A stretch of DNA of 64,000 nucleotides from Corynebacterium sp. Marseille-P3884 (GCF_017942225.1 NZ_JAGKSD010000001.1:1-64000); one strand, 5' to 3'. Positions 8,031 through 16,522 are shown, counted from the first letter of the stretch. A program made the numbers and translations. The notes: generated by a model from the sequence alone, not told the origin.

Positions 8031-9479
8031 GTGGATTACATCTCAACGCGCGACGCGTCAGCCGCTCCGAACAAGTTCACCGACATTCTGCTGTCCGGGC
8101 TCGCCCCCGATGGCGGCCTGTACGTGCCCGTGGCATACCCGCGGATCACGGATGAGCGCCTCACACAGTGGCGCGGTGTTCTCGCCGAGGGTGGTTATGC
8201 GGCACTGGCTGCCGAGGTGGTGAAGCTCTTCGTCAGCGATATCCCGCCGGCGAAGGTCGAGCAGCTCACCGCGAACGCGTACCGCACCCCCGTCTTCGCG
8301 GACGAGGAGATCGTCCCGGTGAGCAAGCTGGAGGACGACCTCTACATCGCCCACCTGTCTGAAGGTCCGACGGCCGCGTTCAAGGACATGGCGATGCAGC
8401 TGCTCGGTGAGCTCTTCGAATTCGAGCTGGCCCGCCGCGAGGAGACCCTGAATATTCTCGGCGCGACCTCCGGCGACACGGGATCGTCCGCCGAGTACGC
8501 GATGCGCGGCCGGGACAATATCAACGTGTTCATGCTGACCCCTGCTGGCCGTATGACGCCGTTCCAGCAGGCCCAGATGTTCGGGCTGGATGAGCCGAAT
8601 ATCTTCAATATCGCGCTCGACGGCGTCTTCGACGACTGCCAGGACGTGGTCAAGGAGGTCAACGCTGACGCCGCGTTCAAGTCCAAGCACCACATCGGCG
8701 CGGTGAACTCCATTAACTGGGCGCGTCTGCTCGCGCAGACCGTGTACTACATCTCCACCTACATCAAGGTCACCGAAAGCAACGACGAGCAGATCTCCTT
8801 CACGGTCCCCACGGGCAATTTCGGCGATATTTGCGCCGGCCACATCGTGAAGCAGATGGGGTTGCCGGTGGACAAGCTCATCGTCGCGACGAACGAGAAC
8901 GACGTGCTCCACGAGTTCTTCACCACCGGCCAGTACCGCCCGCGCTCGGCGGCGGAGACGCACGCGACGTCGTCGCCGTCGATGGATATTTCCCGCGCAT
9001 CCAATTTCGAGCGTTTCATCTTCGACATCATCGAGCGCGACGCGAACCAGACTGCCGAGCTCTTCGGCGTCAAGGCGAAGGATGGCGGCTTCGAGCTCGA
9101 CGACCACTTCATGGACGATATCCGTTCGCGCTACGGGTTCCTGTCCGGCACGTCGACGCACGCAGATCGCGTATCGACGATCCGTGACACCCACTCCGCC
9201 CACAACGTCCTGATCGACCCCCACACCGCCGACGGCGTCTTTGTCGCACGCGGTGTGGCCGATAAAGTGGACACCCCGATCGTTGTGCTGGAAACCGCGT
9301 TGCCGGTGAAATTCTCCGAGACCATCGTCGAGGCCACCGGCCAGGAGCCCGATGTGCCCGAGCGTTTCGCCCACATCATGGATGCTGGCCGTCATGTGGT
9401 GGACATGCCCAACGATGCCGAGGCAGTGAAGACGTATATCGCCGAGACCGTCGCAGCCGCCGCGGAGCAGAAGAGCTAG
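8031..9479 (+). CDS. thrC: Threonine synthase
   Basis: A 482-residue PLP enzyme converting O-phosphohomoserine to threonine and phosphate, the last step of threonine synthesis. The start is GTG 8031 (MDYISTRDASAAPNKFTDILL), which aligns with the C. glutamicum protein I remember over its whole length. The PLP lysine lies in GPTAAFKDMAMQ near residue 117; the phosphate-binding loop ATSGDTGSSAEYA and the VPTGNFGDICAGH segment are intact. It belongs to the longer thrC type that has the extra N-terminal domain. The likely leaderless start is noted separately. A small acidic gene follows after 22 bases. Confidence 0.96.
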   Translation: MDYISTRDASAAPNKFTDILLSGLAPDGGLYVPVAYPRITDERLTQWRGVLAEGGYAALAAEVVKLFVSDIPPAKVEQLTANAYRTPVFADEEIVPVSKLEDDLYIAHLSEGPTAAFKDMAMQLLGELFEFELARREETLNILGATSGDTGSSAEYAMRGRDNINVFMLTPAGRMTPFQQAQMFGLDEPNIFNIALDGVFDDCQDVVKEVNADAAFKSKHHIGAVNSINWARLLAQTVYYISTYIKVTESNDEQISFTVPTGNFGDICAGHIVKQMGLPVDKLIVATNENDVLHEFFTTGQYRPRSAAETHATSSPSMDISRASNFERFIFDIIERDANQTAELFGVKAKDGGFELDDHFMDDIRSRYGFLSGTSTHADRVSTIRDTHSAHNVLIDPHTADGVFVARGVADKVDTPIVVLETALPVKFSETIVEATGQEPDVPERFAHIMDAGRHVVDMPNDAEAVKTYIAETVAAAAEQKS

Positions 9480-9501
9480 CGCAAAGGAGGCACCAGCCAC
9501 C

Positions 9502-9660
9502 ATGGCCCAGGAGCAGTTCGCAGGCCCCGAGCACTACACCGAATTCGACCCGGAGAAATTTCTCCGCGACATGAACTTGATCAAGGAATTCGGCGAGAAG
9601 GGCGACAACGGCGAGAAGAGCACCACCGATGACACACACTCCGGAGAGCAGGACGCCTAA
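9502..9660 (+). CDS. Small acidic hypothetical protein (52 aa)
   Basis: A 52-residue frame starting at ATG 9502 (MAQEQFAGPEHYTEFDPEKF) and ending at TAA 9658-9660. AAGGAGG at 9484-9490 is a strong Shine-Dalgarno sequence. The product is highly acidic and polar with a Gly/Glu/Lys middle (FGEKGDNGEK) and no membrane segment. Its last 32 bases overlap the start of the downstream protease gene in another frame. Overlap with a real gene and a strong ribosome site both support translation. I know no family for it. Confidence 0.6.
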   Translation: MAQEQFAGPEHYTEFDPEKFLRDMNLIKEFGEKGDNGEKSTTDDTHSGEQDA

Positions 9661-10672
9661 GCACGCCGCACCTGACGTGTCGTACCCGTACTACGAGGCG
9701 GACCAGAGGCCAGAAGAACACCACGGTTCCTCAGCGGGAGTGGCGCTGTGGGCAGCCATGGTCGTGATCACCACCTTCATGGTGGCGTCCGTGGCATGGC
9801 TGGGAGTCACCACGGCGCAGCACCCGACACCGTCAGCAGAAGAACGCCAGGAGCGTGAGCACGTGCAGCGTCCCCCGGGTGAACAGCACCACGACGGGCA
9901 GGCGGAGAACCCGGACCAGCCGGCGATGGGGTACCGTGTTTCCTCCCCGGCATTCGCGCAGTGGGCGCCCGGCACCAAGATCCAGGCAACTGACCACTAT
10001 CCGCAGGCGGGCGAACAGTTCACGGCGCAGACATGCACGGTCGCGTTCAGCTTCAGTGGCCCAGACGGGCGCAATTACGCCGTCACTGCCGGCCACTGCG
10101 GCAAAGAAGGCGACCTGGTGTGGCCGACGTACGCCGAGACGGTCTCGGATTATTCCGTGGAGGTCGGGCATTACGTCTATTCGGGCCTCTACAGCGACGA
10201 TGTGGGGGAGACCGGGGACATCGACGTGGGCATCATCGAGATCACCGACCCCGACCGCTACATGGACCTCGTGGGCAAGCCGATCGAGACGGCGCTGTAC
10301 TCCGGGGATATTCCGGCGGGAGAAGAGATCTGCAAGACGGGTGCGACCACTGGATTCACCTGCGGAGATTTCGAAGCCTCGAACCGCACGCAGATCATCC
10401 GCACTGACACAGAGACCGAGCGGGAGACCTACGGCGATATCGCCCACGTTTGCGCCCTGCCGGGCGATTCCGGCGGACCGGTGTTCTACCTCATCGGCGG
10501 TCGCGCCAGCATCATCGGTGTCGTCTCCGGCACCGAAGCAGGCCGCGCTGCTGAGCCGTGCGATGCAGCAGGCTCAGAGACCAAGATGATGTCGTACTCC
10601 AACTACGACCAAGTAATCGAGGTCATCAATCGGGTCGTTCCCGGCGTCGACTGGGTGGAGCAGACCTGGTAG
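9629..10672 (+). CDS. Membrane-anchored trypsin-like serine protease
   Basis: A 347-residue protein: cytoplasmic N-terminus, one membrane segment at about residues 36-60 (GVALWAAMVVITTFMVASVAWL), a Gln/Glu/Pro-rich linker, then an S1/chymotrypsin-fold domain outside the cell. The catalytic triad is visible: His in VTAGHCG, Asp in DIDVGII, Ser in LPGDSGGPVF. Cysteines before the His, in EEICKTG, in FTCGDFE and before the Ser could form disulfides. The start ATG 9629 lies inside the end of the small acidic gene, so the two may be translationally linked. The substrate is unknown; secreted trypsin-like proteases of this shape are common in corynebacteria. Confidence 0.85.
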   Translation: MTHTPESRTPKHAAPDVSYPYYEADQRPEEHHGSSAGVALWAAMVVITTFMVASVAWLGVTTAQHPTPSAEERQEREHVQRPPGEQHHDGQAENPDQPAMGYRVSSPAFAQWAPGTKIQATDHYPQAGEQFTAQTCTVAFSFSGPDGRNYAVTAGHCGKEGDLVWPTYAETVSDYSVEVGHYVYSGLYSDDVGETGDIDVGIIEITDPDRYMDLVGKPIETALYSGDIPAGEEICKTGATTGFTCGDFEASNRTQIIRTDTETERETYGDIAHVCALPGDSGGPVFYLIGGRASIIGVVSGTEAGRAAEPCDAAGSETKMMSYSNYDQVIEVINRVVPGVDWVEQTW

Positions 10673-10703
10673 GGATGCAGGGGAGACGTCGATAAGCGAA
10701 TGC

Positions 10704-11525
10704 TTAGAACCGTTCGTCTTCCATCCATGCGTCGGCCTTGCCGCGCTCCTTGATCAGGCGGTGGACCGCCTCCGGCGAGTACGTGGCAAAACGGATCTCC
10801 TGCACAGCGCGCGGGCGGCGCACCCCGTGCCACGTCTCGTGGATTCGCTCCACCTGCTCCTCGTTGTCGACGAACCACGTCATGGACACGTGATTGCTGT
10901 GGCCGTACGACGGATTATGCGCGAAATCGATCGAATCCGCCTCCCCTTCCAGCGCGACGTCGAGCATGCGCTCGAAGGTCTCGCCCGGCATCGTGGAATA
11001 GCAGAAACCGTTGAACGTCAGCCGGACATTATCCGGCGTGGTCAGCGCCATCGAGTCCACGCAATTCTGCTCGAGGAGACGGCTGACGTGGCCCGTGAAT
11101 TCCGGCATATCCTCGAGCGCGAGCTCCGTGACATCACCAGTGACCGCAACGCCCGTGTACGTGCGGGCCGTCTTAGCGTTCTCGATGAAATGCGCGCGTA
11201 TCGACGACCTCACTTGCTCTTCGCTCGTCTCCGGCGGCGTCGGCTTCGGCGGGCGTGAGACACTCGGCTGGCCATCCGAGCCCGTCACCGTGGTCACCGT
11301 CGGGATATCGTGCACGCTTGTCGACGATTTCGTCGATGTCGCCGTCGATGTGCTCGACGCGCGCTCCTGCGCCGACGACTCGTAATTGAACAGACCGACC
11401 GTGAGCACGATGCACACGATCACTAAAGCCCCGAAACCCACGATGAACGCGCCCGCGGGCACACGGCTGTACGCGTTGTCCTCGGTGTCCTGCGTGCTGG
11501 TGGGTGGGGTGACCTGCGTGCTCAT
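10704..11525 (-). CDS. Membrane-anchored hypothetical protein
   Basis: A 273-residue protein with one membrane segment at about residues 24-46 (AGAFIVGFGALVIVCIVLTVGL) following a Thr-rich cytoplasmic start, then a Ser/Thr-rich stalk and an extracytoplasmic alpha/beta domain. The C-terminal region has several aromatic/histidine positions (NPSYGHSNHVSMTWFVD, IHETWHGVRR) but no motif I can assign. It is convergent with the protease gene, with 31 bases between stops. It has no visible operon partner. Function is unknown. Confidence 0.75.
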   Translation of the reverse strand: MSTQVTPPTSTQDTEDNAYSRVPAGAFIVGFGALVIVCIVLTVGLFNYESSAQERASSTSTATSTKSSTSVHDIPTVTTVTGSDGQPSVSRPPKPTPPETSEEQVRSSIRAHFIENAKTARTYTGVAVTGDVTELALEDMPEFTGHVSRLLEQNCVDSMALTTPDNVRLTFNGFCYSTMPGETFERMLDVALEGEADSIDFAHNPSYGHSNHVSMTWFVDNEEQVERIHETWHGVRRPRAVQEIRFATYSPEAVHRLIKERGKADAWMEDERF

Positions 11526-11575
11526 AATGAAGATGATGTTAGTTCACCCGCCCGTTAACGCGGGGACGCGGGACG

Positions 11576-11581
11576 TAGACT
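11576..11581 (+). promoter_or_regulatory. Candidate -10 for the Nudix gene
   Basis: TAGACT lies 48 bases before ATG 11629, in the gap between the divergent membrane protein gene and the Nudix gene. AGAAAGG before the ATG serves as ribosome site. The assignment rests only on the hexamer match. Confidence 0.3.
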
Positions 11582-11628
11582 TGGACGGCGAACTCGCTTG
11601 ACGCTTCCGGACAGAAAGGTGCGCACAC

Positions 11629-12153
11629 ATGCCCATCCCCGAATTCATCGTGGAAACGCGGAAGAAAATCGGCACTGACCTGATGTGGATCCCGGCTGTC
11701 ACCGCCGTGGTGCTCCGCGATTCCACCGACGACTCCCCGTGGGCCGTGCCCGAAGTTCTTCTGGTCAAGCGCTCCGACAACGGCGAATGGACGCCCGTGA
11801 CGGGGATCTGCGACCCAGGTGAGGAGCCCCACCACGCTGCCGAGCGTGAAGTGGAGGAAGAGACCTGTGTGGCTGCCAGTGCTGCTGCGCTCCTCGGCGT
11901 CGGAGCGGTCGGCCCTATCGTGCACGCCAACGGTGACAACGCTACCTACATGTCTGTCGCTATCCGCCTTGAGGCCGACAATCCCGCCGCCGTACCGGCA
12001 GTCGGCGACGACGAGAACACCGAGACCGGCTGGTTCTCCATCGCCCAGATGCCGGTGACCGACCCGAAGTGGCGTCTCGTCATCGCCGACGCCGTCGCGC
12101 AGCGCAAGCACCCCGCGGCCTTCACACCGCGCATGGGGTTTTCCAAGCGCTAA
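11629..12153 (+). CDS. Nudix hydrolase
   Basis: A 174-residue Nudix-fold hydrolase, which cleaves a nucleoside diphosphate linked to another moiety; the substrate is not predictable. The Nudix box G-x5-E-x7-REUxEExGU is present from about residue 63 (GICDPGEEPHHAAEREVEEE), but the usual glycine near its end is cysteine (EETCV). The catalytic glutamates are intact. The start MPIPEFIVETRKKIG is preceded by AGAAAGG. The GH25-like gene follows after 7 bases, so the two are probably one transcript, though no shared role is evident. Confidence 0.85.
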   Translation: MPIPEFIVETRKKIGTDLMWIPAVTAVVLRDSTDDSPWAVPEVLLVKRSDNGEWTPVTGICDPGEEPHHAAEREVEEETCVAASAAALLGVGAVGPIVHANGDNATYMSVAIRLEADNPAAVPAVGDDENTETGWFSIAQMPVTDPKWRLVIADAVAQRKHPAAFTPRMGFSKR

Positions 12154-12160
12154 GCAGCAC

Positions 12161-12772
12161 ATGGCCGCGGAATTTCGCATCGGCATCGACGTCAGCGAGC
12201 ACCAAGACGGGCTGAGCCTGGCCCAAGCCGCTGCCGAAGGCATCGAGTTCGTCGTTGTGCGCACCACCGACGGCACCTACCGTGACCGGACGTTTGCATC
12301 GCATATCGACGACGCGCGCCGAGCCGGGCTATCCATCGAGACCTACCACTACCTGCGCAACCCTTCGGAGGGCACTACGGTCGCCGAGCAGGTCGACGCC
12401 GCCTGTGCGGTGATGGGGGAGCAGGTCTATCCCATGTGGATCGACTGCGAGACACCCGCTGGACTCAGCCTCGACCACGTGCGCCAGGCCCGCGATGAAT
12501 TCACCGCGCGCGGTGTGCCTGTCGCCGGGATCTACACGTATCCGCGCTATTGGCGCTGGCGGATGCTCGGCGCTGGCACCGCCGAATTCGGGGTTGTGTG
12601 GGTCGCTGATTACGGCGCGGACCACGTCGGGCCACCGCGGGAGCTGCTCCAGGGACGTGCGTGGCCTGGCGACGTGGGCAAGCAGGCGCCCGTGATGTGG
12701 CAGTACGGTTCGCGCGGTCTCGTTGCCGGTTACGAGGTGGATGTCGACGTGCGGCGCGTGATCAGCACGTAG
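12161..12772 (+). CDS. GH25 lysozyme-fold protein without signal peptide
   Basis: A 203-residue glycoside hydrolase family 25 domain with the landmarks IGIDVSEHQ (catalytic-face Asp), ETYHYLRN, and MWIDCETP holding the DxE pair, then VMWQYGS near the C-terminus. GH25 enzymes hydrolyse the MurNAc-GlcNAc bond of peptidoglycan. The protein starts directly with the domain (MAAEFRIGIDVSE) and has no signal peptide, membrane anchor or wall-binding repeats, odd for a bacterial wall enzyme. It may be a phage-derived endolysin needing a holin, or have been recruited for another use. Its last 43 bases overlap the 3' end of the convergent CPBP gene. Confidence 0.8.
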   Translation: MAAEFRIGIDVSEHQDGLSLAQAAAEGIEFVVVRTTDGTYRDRTFASHIDDARRAGLSIETYHYLRNPSEGTTVAEQVDAACAVMGEQVYPMWIDCETPAGLSLDHVRQARDEFTARGVPVAGIYTYPRYWRWRMLGAGTAEFGVVWVADYGADHVGPPRELLQGRAWPGDVGKQAPVMWQYGSRGLVAGYEVDVDVRRVIST

Positions 12773-13629
12773 GCAATGCCTGTCGCGGCGACGGTCGCCG
12801 TAACAGAGATGAGCAGATCGGCAGTGGTCGCTGCATTGAGGTTCACCCCGCCGATGTCGAATGCGTCGGGCGCGTAGGCGAATGTGTTGCCCACAGCGTG
12901 GACGGCAGCCGCCGCCTCAATCCCGCCGGTGGTGTAGGTCAGAAACATCGCGCAGGCCGCGAAGACCCCCACGCTGACCATGCCCTGCCAGCCGTAGTGG
13001 TGGCCCGACAGGAAGAACAGGAACGGCAGCAGGTACGCCACGATGGCGGGGGAGAACCATTGGCCGATGATCTGGACCAGCGAGCCGCGGAAGAAGAGCT
13101 CCTCCGACAGCGACTGCAGTGGTGCCAGCGCGATGATGACGGCCAGCGCACCGACATTGAGCAGCCCGACTGTCATCTGTGAACGGTCCGAATTCACGAT
13201 GGCGTAGATGCCTTCGCCGCCCAGGAAGATCAGCGCCGGGATGAGCGCGAGACCGAAATTCTTCCAGCGGAAGCGACGCTGCGTCGACCACAGCGCACGT
13301 GGGTCGCGGCCGGTGAGACGGGCCGCGATGAAGCCTGCCGGAATGGCCGCGACCCAGCCGATGAATGTCACAACGGCCAAGTACGGACGGTCGGCGAAGG
13401 AGAATTCATCGAAAGCACTGACGCTCGGCTGCGCGATCTTCTCGTAGAGGTAGAACAGGCCGGTCGCCGCGGCAGTGAGCCCGATCAGCAGCGCAATAGC
13501 GAGCACGAGCTCCAGTAGTGGGCGCCACCACGCGGGTCGGGGAGGCGTTCCGGCTGGAGCTCGTGACGGATCCTGCGTCGAATCAGCAGGTAGGCGGTAT
13601 GTGCGGCCGAGGAGATGGTAGGCGCTCAT
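12730..13629 (-). CDS. CPBP-family intramembrane metalloprotease
   Basis: A 299-residue polytopic membrane protein with about seven to eight hydrophobic segments. The CPBP (Abi, Rce1-like) motifs are present: EELFFRG (EExxxR) near residues 175-181, FFLSGHHYGW (FxxxH) near 206-215, and the third motif HAVGN near 244-248. Such glutamate/histidine intramembrane proteases occur in prenyl-protein processing, bacteriocin immunity and membrane sensing; nothing here indicates which. It ends inside the convergent GH25-like gene, a 43-base tail-to-tail overlap. Confidence 0.87.
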   Translation of the reverse strand: MSAYHLLGRTYRLPADSTQDPSRAPAGTPPRPAWWRPLLELVLAIALLIGLTAAATGLFYLYEKIAQPSVSAFDEFSFADRPYLAVVTFIGWVAAIPAGFIAARLTGRDPRALWSTQRRFRWKNFGLALIPALIFLGGEGIYAIVNSDRSQMTVGLLNVGALAVIIALAPLQSLSEELFFRGSLVQIIGQWFSPAIVAYLLPFLFFLSGHHYGWQGMVSVGVFAACAMFLTYTTGGIEAAAAVHAVGNTFAYAPDAFDIGGVNLNAATTADLLISVTATVAATGIAYVLITRRTSTSTS

Positions 13630-13660
13630 AACCGGAGTTTATCACTGTGTTCATCTGCCC

Positions 13661-14128
13661 TTAGCGGGTGATGAGTTCGTCCCGGTTGATCTTGCCGGCC
13701 AACGAGCGCGCGATCATGAACGGCACCCACAAGACCTGGACGGTGAGCAGCTTGGCGAAGAAGAGTGCGACCTCCGTGGCGTCGAGCTCGATCCACAGCT
13801 GAGATGCGAGGGCAACGATGCCGGAGATGAGGAAGAACGCGATAGAGAGAACGAGTCCCGTCTTGAAGCCGTCTTCGCGCGCCTCGAGGTGGCGCTGCAG
13901 CTCGTACTCGTCCAGCTCGGCGGTTCGAAGGTCGGCGCCATTGATCTGCTTGCGCAGGGCGACCGTGCCGACGGCCGCGGCGAGGGCGCCAAGCATCCAC
14001 AGCAGGTTCGCGATGCCCGGCTGGAAGAACTGGATTGTGGCGGAAAGGATCACCACGGCAATCGCAGCGTCGGTCGCATGGATCGTGCGGTTGCGCGCCT
14101 TGACGGTGTTCGGTGTGGCGGCGGTCAT
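13661..14128 (-). CDS. Small four-helix membrane protein
   Basis: A 155-residue protein starting at ATG 14128 (MTAATPNTVKARNR), chosen because GGAGGA lies just upstream; an in-frame ATG at 14143 overlaps the stop of the preceding regulator fragment as TAATG. It has four hydrophobic segments in two pairs around a charged linker (QINGADLRTAELDEYELQRHLEAREDG). In many actinobacteria small membrane proteins of this kind are co-transcribed with a short XRE-type regulator. Here that partner is decayed. Function is unknown. Confidence 0.75.
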   Translation of the reverse strand: MTAATPNTVKARNRTIHATDAAIAVVILSATIQFFQPGIANLLWMLGALAAAVGTVALRKQINGADLRTAELDEYELQRHLEAREDGFKTGLVLSIAFFLISGIVALASQLWIELDATEVALFFAKLLTVQVLWVPFMIARSLAGKINRDELITR

Positions 14129-14142
14129 GAGTGGTTCCTCCA

Positions 14143-14241
14143 TTAGATTTCGTCGGGCATGTTGATGTCGATCGCTTCCGCCAGCTGCGCGCGCGTTAAG
14201 TCCCTCTCCACGCGCAGCACCCGCACCCGATGGTGAATCAG
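14143..14241 (-). pseudogene. Remnant of a small XRE/Cro-type HTH regulator
   Basis: In the frame ending TAA at 14143-14145 the translation is LIHHRVRVLRVERDLTRAQ followed by LAEAIDINMPDEI. The first 27 residues match the start of short Cro/CI regulators (RIRVLRAERDLTQAxLAExxxVN). The last few match their usual ending (PDEI). The recognition helix and middle of the domain, about 35 residues, are absent with the frame kept. The best start is CTG 14241 with GAAAGG upstream, which is weak. The stop overlaps ATG 14143 of the membrane protein gene, the coupling expected of the intact pair. It could instead be a tiny real peptide. Confidence 0.5.
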
Positions 14242-14353
14242 GTCAACGGGACCTTTCTTTGGGGGAATGACCCAAAGTGTTGCATAAACACAACAGTCCG
14301 TCAATAGTTTTTGGTGATTCGTCGATAAGCGCGCTTGCTGTGGAAAGACGAAA

Positions 14354-14382
14354 CCCGGGCATCCGTGCTGTGGATGCCCGGG
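14354..14382 (-). terminator. Terminator hairpin
   Basis: An 11-bp perfect stem, CCCGGGCATCC at 14354-14364 and its complement at 14372-14382, with a 7-base loop. It lies just after the stop of the minus-strand Gln/Pro-rich membrane protein gene. Confidence 0.8.
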
Positions 14383-14399
14383 GTGAAGAGGGGCGCTGT

Positions 14400-15326
14400 T
14401 TAGCGGCCGAACTGCTGGTAAGGGTTACCGGCTCCCGGTCCCGGCTGCTGGCCCGGGTTGAACCCCGGTCCTGGCTGGCCCTGCGGAGAGAACGGCTGGC
14501 CCTGCTGGAAACCCTGCTGCTGCGGCTGAGCCGGGCCGAAACCCTGCGGCTGGCCTGGCTGACCGGAGCTTGCGAACGCCGGCGTGCTCGGGGAATTCTT
14601 AGATCCGCCGTTGATCAGCGCGAAAACAAATGCTGCAATGGCGGCGATAGCCAACAGGACCCAGGTCCAGAAACCGCCACCAAAGCTCACCTGCATGAGA
14701 TCCTTGATCTCTGGTTCAGCGTTGGCGTCGGCGTAATTGAGCACTGCAATGATGATCGCGATGACTTGGAACGCTGCCGCGGCGAGCCCAGCCATGATGC
14801 CGAAGCGCTCCAGCTTGAGGAAACCAAGCACGATGGCGGAAACGTATGCGACGAGCACGAGCGCGGTCAATGCGATCAGCACGACCTGGAAATCTTCGAA
14901 TTCGGCGGTACTCGAGAATTCGTTCTCGATTTCCTTGGCAAACTCACTGGAGTCGGCAGTCTTGAACTTGGCCCTAGCCCACCAGTTCATGGTCACCGTG
15001 AAGTCGAGAATAATGTCTTCGATGTTGAGATCGAGGCCGCCGAATTCCTCTTCAAGTTGGGCGCGCTGCGCTTCCGCGTCCGTCTTCACCTTCAAGATAG
15101 GGAAGAAGCTGCTGATCAAGGTGAGAAGGAACAAGCCGATTGCCGCGAACGTCGGCCACCCAGGAAGTGACGAGGAACTCGTCGACGCAGCAGTGGAACC
15201 CGCAGAAGGCCCACCTGCGGGGCCGTTCGGTGTCTGCTGCTGGTTGCCCCACTGCTGGGAGCCTGGGCCGGGGTTGCCGTGATTGCCAATGGGGCCGTTC
15301 GGGCCGGGCATGTTCGGAGTAGTCAT
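14400..15326 (-). CDS. Gln/Pro/Gly-rich four-helix membrane protein
   Basis: A 308-residue protein. The N-terminal ~55 residues are Pro/Gly/Gln/Ser-rich and disordered (NHGNPGPGSQQWGNQQQ). Four hydrophobic segments follow at about 58-76, 146-168, 173-194 and 218-239, with an acidic extracytoplasmic loop (residues 80-140). The C-terminal ~65 residues are again Gln/Pro/Gly repeats of the type GQPGQPQGFGPAQPQQQ. This plan, a tetraspanner with low-complexity tails, is common in corynebacteria, but I know of no assigned role. It is a single-gene unit with its own terminator. Confidence 0.75.
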   Translation of the reverse strand: MTTPNMPGPNGPIGNHGNPGPGSQQWGNQQQTPNGPAGGPSAGSTAASTSSSSLPGWPTFAAIGLFLLTLISSFFPILKVKTDAEAQRAQLEEEFGGLDLNIEDIILDFTVTMNWWARAKFKTADSSEFAKEIENEFSSTAEFEDFQVVLIALTALVLVAYVSAIVLGFLKLERFGIMAGLAAAAFQVIAIIIAVLNYADANAEPEIKDLMQVSFGGGFWTWVLLAIAAIAAFVFALINGGSKNSPSTPAFASSGQPGQPQGFGPAQPQQQGFQQGQPFSPQGQPGPGFNPGQQPGPGAGNPYQQFGR

Positions 15327-15408
15327 TATCGCCTTCTTCGAGCAGTTGTACGGACGGACCCAATATATAACTGCTGAGAAAATTTCGCCGAAGAATGCGC
15401 GAAGGGAC

Positions 15409-16344
15409 TTATCCCTTTTGGCGGTGGCCTTCCACGACCCAGCTTAAGAATCTTCCCGAACACAGTGACCAATGGATGATGAGGAGAATCGGAATGCTGA
15501 GCGCGACCACATCGAGCCATTCTGACCCGTTGACGAGGGCGAGCTGGTGTCCGCCCATGCTGATCGTGCCCGGCGGGAAGGTGCACGACCACCAAGCTGG
15601 TGAGTACTCGACCCACCGCACGACGTTCGGGTAGAAGGTGAACATTGCGAATAGCGCTAAGGGAATGGCAATCCCGAGCGCGATGAGACCGTAGAAGATC
15701 GACACGGGACCGGGGTAGAGGATCTGCATCGCCGTCGTGGATTGTCCGACAACACCGAGCGGGACCCATGCAGTGGCCGAGTTCGGACCGCGCAGGTCGA
15801 CCTTCCGGTGCCAGGCAGCCCAATAAACGCGAATGAAGACTGGTACCGCTGTCAGGATCGACATGGCGAAGAAGACGGTGCCCATGACGTGGTACATCTC
15901 GCCGTAATCGCGGGCGAGCCAACCGGCGACGGAGGCCGAAATCATCGGTCCGACAAGAGGCAAGCCCCAGGTAAACCGCGGGGTGCCGTCGAAACGCGTC
16001 AGCTGGATGGCCCAGGTGACAACCGTGACGGGCGCACCGATCCAGAATCCGATGAGGCGGTACACGCCCTCGCCGGTCAAGCCCGAAAGCGCTGCGCCGA
16101 GCGCCAAGATGCCGATGAAGAACATTGACCATTCCGCCATCGTCGTGCGCTCGAAGCTGGGGTGGCGGTAGCGCGCGAATCCGTACACGAGCACCACGAG
16201 GATCACGCAGGCGATCGCGGAAAAGATGCCCGCGCCGACCATCATGTTCTTTTCGACGAGCAGACGAGCGACGATCGACGTGCCCATGAGGCTGCCGCCC
16301 CAAGCGGGGCCTGGCGGAGGCAGTTTGCGGAACTTATCAGTCAC
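15409..16344 (-). CDS. TDT-family (TehA/Mae1-type) transporter
   Basis: A 311-residue integral membrane protein with about nine to ten hydrophobic segments. The TDT signatures are visible: an N-terminal GTSIVARLL helix start, LPLVGPMISASVAGW, VPLGVVGQSTTAMQIL near residue 195, and YSPAWWSCTFPPGTISMGG near 245-265. Family members export sulfite, malate or other small acids or act as anion channels (TehA, Ssu1, Mae1); the substrate cannot be assigned. GTG 16344 is the start, with no clear ribosome site; TACCAT seven bases upstream could be the -10 of a leaderless transcript. Confidence 0.82.
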   Translation of the reverse strand: MTDKFRKLPPPGPAWGGSLMGTSIVARLLVEKNMMVGAGIFSAIACVILVVLVYGFARYRHPSFERTTMAEWSMFFIGILALGAALSGLTGEGVYRLIGFWIGAPVTVVTWAIQLTRFDGTPRFTWGLPLVGPMISASVAGWLARDYGEMYHVMGTVFFAMSILTAVPVFIRVYWAAWHRKVDLRGPNSATAWVPLGVVGQSTTAMQILYPGPVSIFYGLIALGIAIPLALFAMFTFYPNVVRWVEYSPAWWSCTFPPGTISMGGHQLALVNGSEWLDVVALSIPILLIIHWSLCSGRFLSWVVEGHRQKG

Positions 16345-16522
16345 TCAACATATGGTAATCATTTGCGCTGATTGTGCGAAACGTGAAAACCCCGCGACCT
16401 CCTCGGAAAGGGAAGGGCGTGGGGCGCGCGGTAGCTGAAACACTCTGGGGAATGGACAGATGATGCTCCGTCGCCGATATGCGTCAAACCTGTAATTAGC
16501 TCCTGAAGCCTTTTCGAAAGCC

